Part shown: piece by piece, positions 57,281-64,000 of the stretch
How the letters are laid out: each line of letters starts with the position of its first letter
How positions within the stretch are numbered: position 1 is the first letter of the stretch
Assembly: GCA_012934845.2 (NCBI GenBank)
Contig: WNNJ02000927.1
Location: forward strand, 103,905-167,904
Direction: 5' to 3'
Origin: Pomphorhynchus laevis
Taxonomy: Eukaryota; Acanthocephala; Palaeacanthocephala; Echinorhynchida; Pomphorhynchidae
DNA: 64,000 nucleotides
Translations under genes and position numbers: made by a program
Notes under the pieces: generated by a model
Seen by the model: only the letters and a program-made list of their open reading frames with translations
Databases searched by the model: none
What the model was told of the DNA's origin: nothing

Positions 57281-57423
57281 ATTTGCTAGAATTTAAAATT
57301 TGTTTTGCATGTATGTTTATTAGAAACCAAAAATTTTTAAGGTGCGGATATTGTCTGTAACTTTATAATGTCGTAACGTCAAGGCGAATTGTATGTTTAT
57401 TAAAAACCAAAATTTTTTAAGGT

Positions 57424-57439
57424 GATTTAATCTTTAATA
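57424..57439. repeat. target-site duplication, LINE 5' side
   Basis: GATTTAATCTTTAATA, identical to 53475-53490. Confidence 0.9.
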
Positions 57440-58730
57440 TAGTATTATACAGTTTGTCACCATAGAATTTATTTGCAGTTCACACAACCAAGATTTTGAT
57501 GTACATCAAGCGTATGTATACCTTATGATTAATATTTTTAAATTAAAACATAATGAAATAATCCATCCAATTTTGTAAATTCTACTATAATTAAACATAC
57601 CAACATACACTTAACACTTTATACAATACTCTGTTAATGTTTCTATTCACACATTAACCAATATTTAATGTTATGTGGAAAACCATACATTAACGTGTTT
57701 TTGTCTGTTGGACAACATATTCATTTAATCGTGAGAAACAAGGTGGTATCTGTATAAGTACAAATTGAAACGTTGTTATCACGCAATTGCAATGTCATTT
57801 GTTCTATTAGGCGATAATTTATAAACCGAAGATAACAACATTGCATTGCTATCTATAATGCCTAGGTTTACAAATTATCACCATAATTACAGAGGAAATG
57901 GCATTTGACATTATTATTTTATAATTAGGACAAATGCATAATTAGGCATTAAAAGTAGCCAAATAATGAATATAAGTGTCCAATAGTCACTACTCTTTGA
58001 CCAAACATGGTATGGAATGCTAAACGATAATGTACTTATATATAAAATGTACGGATTTGTACATTTTCGCTGTGTACGCATGGCGAAATATCAAAAACAA
58101 TTTATTCTTTCCTTTGATCCAGCTCCAATAATTATTTATCAATAATGGATCAGTATCAACTATTTAAAAACTAGATTACTTTTTCAAGTGTAAATTCAAT
58201 ATATTATCTGACTAATTACTTATACGATTTTGTAGCCTTATTACGAATAATTCAGTAGGTTAGTTAGACTAAATTTGAGCATATGATTCAGTTACAAAAG
58301 AGTTCGCTTTCATTTCAGTTATTGCTGTCAACGGATATTTAAAATGAATTTAGTTAAGCTTGCTTTAAGTATTGACCCGTCTCAAGTAATATTAACGAAT
58401 TCGAGGATTAAAATGTATTTTTCCAACGTTTTAACATTATCCATCAGCTTGTGGGCCATATTTCATATAAGCAAATCTTGATTGTTATTTAAATCTAAAA
58501 GGATTACGATACATATCAATATTTTTTGATCGCCATTTTACCTGTTTGATATAACATTTAAACATGTATTTGTTATTTCAACATATGTGCGTTAATTGAT
58601 AGATTGCAAGGCTGTCGTTGACGAATTCATGCTGTTTCCAGAGATTTAAAAATTTATAGAAAAATAGTTAAATTTAAATTTATATAACACGTTATTTCAC
58701 ACACCTACTGTTCGTAAAATTTTATTGTTG
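57440..58730. other. no gene; one dispersed repeat
   Basis: AT-rich. 58105-58170 is the second copy of the repeat at 7170-7240. A loose inverted match surrounds 57780-57890 (ACGTTGTTATCAC, ATTGCAATG and their partners). Confidence 0.4.
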
Positions 58731-58732
58731 CA

Positions 58733-58811
58733 GTCCGTAGTTCAATCACGTATTTGGCCGTCCGTAGTTCAATCACGTATTTGGCAGTCCGTAGTTCAAT
58801 CACGTATTTGT
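58733..58811. repeat. 27-bp tandem repeat, three units
   Basis: GTCCGTAGTTCAATCACGTA starts at 58733, 58760 and 58787; the units differ at one base. Confidence 0.9.
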
Positions 58812-60667
58812 TTTTTTCTCTCAAACAAAGCATGTTACTGAGACAAAATTGGATATGCTGAATTAATCATGCTATAGTCACATATAAGAATATAAACAAA
58901 ATGTTTAGATATATTTTATATTACACATTATATTTTTAAAAAGCATAATCGAATTTGAATCATTGATTTATAACAGGATAATAGAAGTCAGTTCTTTCAA
59001 TTCTTGATTTTTTTTCTAATGTTAAGTGCACAAAGATGGATTTCAACCACTTCGCCACAAGTTCAAAATTTCAAAAGTTTTTAACCGAATACGACAATTT
59101 TTAAAACGACGAAATACGATGCCGGCCAAAAACTTTAGTTACAATGTAAGATATTTATTGTTTCTAAATGATTATTAAGATATATATTTGAGTATATAAG
59201 TTATCATTAATTTCGTGTAATTTGTAGAAATGCCTTTCCAAATGTTCATTGTAGCAGCAACAAATGGTATATAGTTAAATATCAAAACGCTTAAGTTAGG
59301 TATTACCCATGAGTAAATAACTAATTTGACTAATGAATTATTGAAATGTTTTTGTATTAACCAGTATATATCTCTTAATGTAAGGTACGAACGAGGGTGA
59401 GTCTAAATGTTTTATAAAAATAGCATTTAAAACAATAATTAATTCATTACTTAACAAAAATAAAATTGATGATTTTTTCATTTCAAATCTTAATCTTTGA
59501 ATCATGCAGGATATCAAATTCACTGACAACTTCATCAATATTAATAGAGCAACAATATTAATCGACTGAATTGTTCACAATTAAAACTTTTTCTTGCCTT
59601 TTACGTGAAATATATTACTTAAAATAATTCGTTTTCAAGTTATTTTCCGCTATTTTTACTGCGCTTAATTCAGTATTAAGTTATCGCTATACGCTGTGAG
59701 CAATAGCTTGATGCAAAGCATTAATAGTCTTAAAGGCGTTCAATAATGTATAATCAAAAATTTAATAGCTGATCAATTCCCAATATTTATCACCTTACTT
59801 ATTTAAAAGATAAAATTTTAGAAAGTACCTTTGATCAAAATAGTATCCACAGGTTGAGTGACAAGATTTAAAGGAACGGTTGAGAAATCGGGAAATGTAA
59901 AATGAGAAACCTTGTGTCTTTGTTTTTCTGAAGATTTGTCGAAATGTATCTGATAACCTTGTAATTTAAACACTACAAAGTGTCCATATAATAGCATTAT
60001 GTGGCTAGCACGCTATATGCAAAGAAAATGCAGTAGTTTTTTATATTTTTGTCCATATGTTTGTCAGATAACAATTTGGCCATCTTTGCCAATGTAATTA
60101 ATGACGATATCGTCCGCTTTATTAGTTTTAAATAATGGTGGTCGGAGTGCATTGTTCAAATTGCATATATCGATCTCACAAGATGTTATTTTTACAAACC
60201 TGGCGAATAAATAGTTGCCGACCTTGTTACAACCTGAAATTTTACCAATGGTTGATTTGTAAATGGGTGCAACTCTACGCATGCTTGAAGTCAGTTCAAA
60301 TAGGTCAATTACGGTTGGGGTAATTGCGATATTAATTCCAATTGAAATCAACTTTAGTAATTCGCTTGTGAAGTCTCAAATTGAGAGATTTATCCCACTT
60401 TATTGGTATCCTGCTGCTTTAGGGTTTGATACTTTGAATTTTGCTGTTATTTAATTTGAATATTAGTGGTAGTGTGCGAGTTCTTCAGGGGATATAATTC
60501 TTCTTGACCAGGAAGCTATCTTTAAAGACTTAATTCTTAATAATTTCCAGTATTCAACTTTATCTATCTTAAAGTTGCACTACTGATTGGCTATGTAAGC
60601 ATAAAACTTTAAAACTTCGTCTGGAATTGTTTGTCGTCAATTCTCAAAATTCGATTTTCAGCTTGGA
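58812..60667. other. no recognisable gene
   Basis: AT-rich. On the minus strand near 60070-60130, ADDIVINYIGKDGQIVI faintly recalls the KADK block of PLE RTs; too little to call. Confidence 0.35.
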
Positions 60668-61183
60668 CATTAAATTAACATCAATTAAAACTACTTTTAA
60701 TTTATATCGTAAAGATGACATTTAAATTTGCAAGAAACATATTTTTGCATGAGCATTCATGCATATCATATAATATAAAATACAATACATTAAATAATGA
60801 AATTTTAAGAATTGCAACAATATGTAATGATATTGGCTTTCTTCAAAATCATTTAAATAATTTAATAGATACATATTTTAAACTAGGTTACTATAAAAAT
60901 AACATCAAGCAGAAAATAGTAAAATATATAAATCAACACAATAATATAAAGAATAAATTTAAACTCTTAAGTGGCAAGTTTTTATGGCTGGATAATAAAT
61001 AATATACTTTGTATTAGAATAAGGTACATTAAATAATCAGATTTCATCACAGCAGTTTCTCTTGATGACCTATAATCCTTATTCTGATACATTGCCTGTT
61101 ATTTATTGATCAATATATGAAAATTGATTTTTATTTTACATTTTAACTTTAAAAATATAAATCATCTTATATAATTATTTATT
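60668..61183 (+). mobile_element. Naiad-type PLE copy, C-terminal end and 3' UTR part
   Basis: Plus strand from LTSIKTTFNLYRKDD-like coding through the last codons (KLLSGKFLWLDNK, stop at 61000) into the 3' UTR. The coding part is nearly identical to other copies, with a small deletion near the start. Part of the structured UTR is missing (from ~61040). The UTR is then split at 61184 by the SINE pair and resumes at 62011. Confidence 0.88.
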
Positions 61184-61236
61184 TTTTCGATTGTGGCACG
61201 ATATTATCCTCACAGGTATTGATCTTATTTTTGATA

Positions 61237-61311
61237 CAGCAGGACGCTAACGATCAGTCTGAGTGGGTATCATCAGCTGCTGACCCAGACCTACATTTCA
61301 CGTTTCGACCC
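61237..61311 (-). ncRNA. swapped-order hammerhead-like motif, left SINE
   Basis: Reverse-complement twin of the motif at 61838-61912: same GGGUC-GAAA, CAGCAG-CUGAUGA-UACCC and GCGUC-CUGCUG pieces. It has small changes only in the non-paired stretch before GCGUC (GAUCGUUA instead of GAUCAGUA). Confidence 0.5.
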
Positions 61312-61837
61312 TTATTATCTGCTTTCTCTGTACATTGATGCTGATCGGATTTGAACTCGGGACGTCTGTATCGCGATTCAACGCCACATCCACTAGGCTG
61401 GCTGCTCCAGAGGTGTAGATATACATTTCTGTATATTACTTTCAGTAGGGTATCGTATTCTAACGATCTATTAGAAAGCTACCCGATGTGTGTGATCCGC
61501 TAGCCAGATCACTGTTTTTCATGCTGCCACTTGCAATGAATGTTTTTTAATTGTACTTGATTGCATCTGTGAGCTGAAATTTTTCCGATTGTGGCACGAT
61601 ATTATCCTCACAGGTATTGATCTTATTTTTGATACAGCAGGACGCTGCCACAATCGGAAAAATTTCAGCTCACAGATGCAATCAAGTACAATTTGATCCC
61701 CTACCGAAAGTAATATACAGAAATGTATATCTACACCACTGGAGCAGCCAGCCTAGTGGATGTAGCGTTGAATCGCGATACAGACGTCCTGAGTTCAAAT
61801 CCGATCAGCATCAATGTACGGAGAAAGCAGATAATAA

Positions 61838-61912
61838 GGGTCGAAACGTGAAATGTAGGTCTGGGTCAGCAGCTGATGATACCCACTCAGACTGATCAGT
61901 AGCGTCCTGCTG
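61838..61912 (+). ncRNA. swapped-order hammerhead-like motif, right SINE (order C-B-A)
   Basis: 5' to 3': GGGU-C (stem II), GAAA, CG + internal loop + GGUCUGGGU (stem III), CAGCAG (stem I), CUGAUGA, U-ACCC (stem II partner), ACUCAGACU + internal loop + CGU (stem III partner), C, CUGCUG (stem I partner). Stem III is 3+9 bp (two G-U in the 9), stem I is 6 bp, and stem II is 4 bp. The innermost stem II pair is U-C, i.e. unpaired. Confidence 0.5.
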
Positions 61913-62010
61913 TATCAAAAATAAGATCAATACCTGTGAGGATAATATCGTGCCACAATCGGAGAAAACAAATTTCAGCTCACAGATGCAATCAAGTACA
62001 ATTATTTATT

Positions 62011-62116
62011 ATTTATATTATTTATCATTATTTTTAATTTATATTTAGTATAAAATGCGTAGACTCGTTTATCTGAGTCTACGTATTTTATAGCTCAGCT
62101 AACGATGACTCAGTTA
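62011..62116 (+). mobile_element. Naiad 3' terminus, resumed after the SINE pair
   Basis: Completes the copy at 60668-61183. Its end carries a foldback, AAAATGCGTAGACTC then GAGTCTACGTATTTTA, i.e. the terminal block is present in both orientations, and a further GACTCAGTTAGC follows. Confidence 0.7.
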
Positions 62117-62639
62117 GCATTGTAATCACAAGTATAAAGCAAGGTCACTAGTGCATCATACAAATTACATGTCAGTACCAAACCAAAATGTAGTTAATGA
62201 ATGCACATGTAAGAAATGTAATGCAAAGTATGTGTTGAAAACGATGTATATATTAAAAGATTTATAAACAAAAAGAAAAGATCAAATAAAAATTAAATTG
62301 AGAGATGATGGAACAGCAGCTAACACCATTGACAAATGAGAAGATTATCAATTTATGTATCGCATCATTTGTAGCATCAAATATATTGTATCATCATCAA
62401 AAATGATATTGAGAAAACCGAGAACTAAATTGGATTGCCAAGTTGTGCATTGACAACGATGCAAGAGTAAATAATGCCAACCATATATGAATGAAAACAA
62501 CGAATCACCCGCACCGATTCAGTAATCTCTTGATTACATCAGTGTTAAATATAAAAAACGGATACATTGAATGCATCTCGGAAAATGTAATTTAAGAAAT
62601 TCATTACATTAAATGTTACATATACTGAAGAATTTGTAG
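62117..62639. other. no recognisable gene
   Basis: AT-rich, no repeats recognised. Confidence 0.35.
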
Positions 62640-62880
62640 CTGTACTTAATGGCTAGGCTGGTCGGTAAGACGTAGACCCACCGATCGAAAGAACCTAGGT
62701 TCAAATCTGAAAGTGCAAATAGGGTTCAAAAGGAAACTACAGCGGTACACAGTCTTCTGACGAATTCGGGTGTATTATTGCAAGGTAGTATTGGACGAAA
62801 CAATACCAACATGTCAGACTTAAGCCTTGCATGTTGTGTGTCAAGGTATATAAAGTTGGAAGTAATGAAGGAATGATACC
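62640..62880 (+). repeat. tRNA-derived SINE
   Basis: GGCTAGGCTGGTCGGTAAG (A box region) and CCTAGGTTCAAATCTG (B box) are spaced as in a tRNA. The body has CTTCTGACGAATTCGGG and GGACGAAACAATACC. CTGACGA...CGAAAC is in normal hammerhead order and fits the CUGANGA consensus, but stem II cannot be closed convincingly. No ORF. Confidence 0.55.
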
Positions 62881-64000
62881 GTAGTTGGTTTATGCTGCGA
62901 AATAATCATAGGTAATTGAAAAATAACAAAATTAATGGAAAAAAATCATCAAAAATTAAATCATAAATTCTATTATATACTGTAAAACTATCGATTCCAT
63001 AAATTCTATTATATGGAATATATAGCCGTATCGAATAGCGATCTTTAATTCAATATATTATAAATAATAAAACTCTGCATATTAATGAAAATAATTCTAT
63101 ATATTAAGGAATTATATATATAATTACAGATTCGTAGCCATCCCTAATTCTATATATTCTGTAAATTTCATTATCTGGAATATATAACAATATCATAGAG
63201 CGATCCTAGCCCTCAGTACAACTTTAGATCTACTTGATTTACGATCAAGTCTAAGATGCCAGTTCATTTTTAGGCTTGTACAGTCTTAGTCCAGAATCTT
63301 GAATTGACCTAGCATAACGGCTAAATTGTTGATTTATTTACATATCCTATTGATGAATTGTTCGACTACCGTCGGGATGTAAATTTGTTTATTTGACCAA
63401 TAAAGAAATCACAAGGTATTTTTAATGGTAATCAGTAAATTGCAAATAAAAACGTTGCTATCTGAATTAACAATTAACAGATTATTATTGAAAAACCTTA
63501 ACAAGCGAAAAATTTTAAATAAATAATATTGGATTAAGCGTTAGATTGAGACATAATTAGATATATTGATTTGAATTAAAATCTTTAGAACTAGTTATGT
63601 TAAATTTACTATTGTTATGCTAGTTTCATTAATCATTAAATAAATTCTAATTGAAATGGTTTAGTCCGTAACTTTTACTATATATCTAAATCCAACTTCT
63701 ATAAATTGTATCACTATTCCATATATCGCTGCAAATCTATTTAGACACATTTAATTAGCAAGTATACTTCGCAAATAACTAACAGTAAATAATTACTCTT
63801 GCGATTGTGTCATGACTATTATCAGGATACAGAAAAATTGTATTTAGTATTTTTCTTGAATAGAAAGATAACGTTTGTTGTATTCATATCGCTTTTTTTA
63901 TTATATCTAATTTATAGGCGTAAATATTAAGAATTTCTTTAATACGTATAAATTAATATTTATTTTTTTTACATGATATGAAACAGCATTTATACCGTTG
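62881..64000. other. no recognisable gene
   Basis: AT-rich. A ~20-bp string (ATAAATTCTATTATAT) recurs at 62964 and 63000, with looser relatives near 63150. Nothing else noted. Confidence 0.35.

Larger units (their letters stand above)
53491..57423 (-). mobile_element. full-length LINE with gag-like ORF1 and APE-RT ORF2 (Jockey/I-like group)
   Basis: A 3.93-kb insertion bounded by a perfect 16-bp target-site duplication (53475-53490 and 57424-57439). Minus strand order: a 5' region with a ~33-bp repeat (two copies ~80 bp apart, 57311 and 57391), ORF1, ORF2, 3' UTR, and a tail of TTA/TTAT units. The clean target duplication and long open stretches suggest a fairly recent insertion, though both ORFs now carry breaks. 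Clade placement (Jockey or I superfamily) is inferred from CCHC knuckles in ORF1, an APE endonuclease, and no RNase H seen after the RT. Confidence 0.88.
61184..61999. mobile_element. inverted pair of tRNA-derived SINEs inserted in a Naiad 3' UTR
   Basis: Left unit on the minus strand (to ~61597), right unit on the plus strand (from ~61647), with a 55-bp partial tail of the left family between them. Head of each unit: CCTAGTGGATGTAGCG (A-box-like) and GAGTTCAAATCC (B box) about 35 nt later. Body: GGGTCGAAACG, CAGCAGCTGATGATACCC, GCGTCCTGCTG. The right unit begins and ends with the same ~45 bp (GCCACAATCGG...AAGTACAATT, period ~307). AATTATTTATT flanks the pair at 61173-61183 and 62000-62010, a likely target duplication. 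No ORF. Confidence 0.7.

Noticed and set aside
60064-60351. PLE N-terminal fragment (ADDIVINYIGKDGQIVI on the minus strand)
   Set aside because: Similarity to the KADK block is limited to a few residues and no other PLE block follows.
62730-62800. Hammerhead in the SINE at 62.6 kb (CTGACGA...CGAAAC)
   Set aside because: Order is normal and CUGANGA is allowed, but the ~36 nt between cannot make a convincing stem II and no cleavage site with stem I was found.

Overview
The window is AT-rich animal DNA, almost certainly from an invertebrate. It is packed with retroelements and their debris, and I found no intact host gene, no rRNA gene and no ordinary tRNA gene. The evidence for an animal is the element set: Penelope-like elements (PLEs) of two architectures, a LINE with gag-like ORF1 and APE-RT ORF2, a ZBED5/SCAND3-type hAT relic, tRNA-headed SINEs, a hormone-sensitive-lipase exon and GT/AG exon borders. 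I cannot name the phylum. The dominant family has a GIY-YIG nuclease in front of the RT, joined by a CxC motif. That is the permuted order described for Naiad PLEs, which are abundant in several invertebrate phyla.

Layout. 0.3-6.6 kb: two decayed copies of one LINE clade with a canonical (C-terminal nuclease) PLE between them. 6.6-10.4 kb: Naiad fragments, an RT-associated nuclease relic and SINE-like inserts. 11.2-14.1 kb: an exact 154-bp duplication, then a GC-richer 703-codon ORF that fuses an RT-associated nuclease module to a piece of hormone-sensitive lipase. 16.2-18.1 kb: a PLE broken into opposite orientations. 19.3-19.8 kb: two 200-bp repeats, each carrying a hammerhead ribozyme. 20.1-20.7 kb: two possible host exons. 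23.5-25.3 kb: the hAT relic. 26.5-29.9 kb: LINE tails and a Naiad copy. 30.6-34.0 kb: a small foldback element and AT-rich satellite arrays in a 2.35-kb duplication. 35.8-44.4 kb: a Naiad cluster (tandem, tail-to-tail and head-to-head) around an apparently intact 904-codon copy. 46.2-52.1 kb: a canonical-PLE cluster with several inverted junctions and a SINE. 53.5-57.4 kb: a full-length LINE with a perfect 16-bp target-site duplication. 60.7-62.1 kb: a Naiad 3' end split by an inverted SINE pair. 62.6 kb: another SINE.

The most unusual signal is an RNA motif. Three unrelated repeat families (the Naiad 3' UTR, the SINE at 61.2-62.0 kb and the SINE at 51.1 kb) carry all the hammerhead core pieces, CUGAUGA, GAAA and a UH cleavage dinucleotide. 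Each piece is flanked by sequence complementary to exactly the partner that hammerhead stems I, II and III require. However, the three core segments occur in the opposite cyclic order to every normal hammerhead. The stems have different sequences in each family. By contrast, the 19.4/19.7-kb repeats hold a hammerhead in the normal order, and canonical PLE tails here keep worn normal-order relics.

Reading the region as a system: the one intact Naiad could supply nuclease and RT. The short tRNA-headed elements have no ORF and would need proteins in trans. Several share a GAAACG...CTGATGA tail design with Naiad, so a functional link is possible but is my inference.
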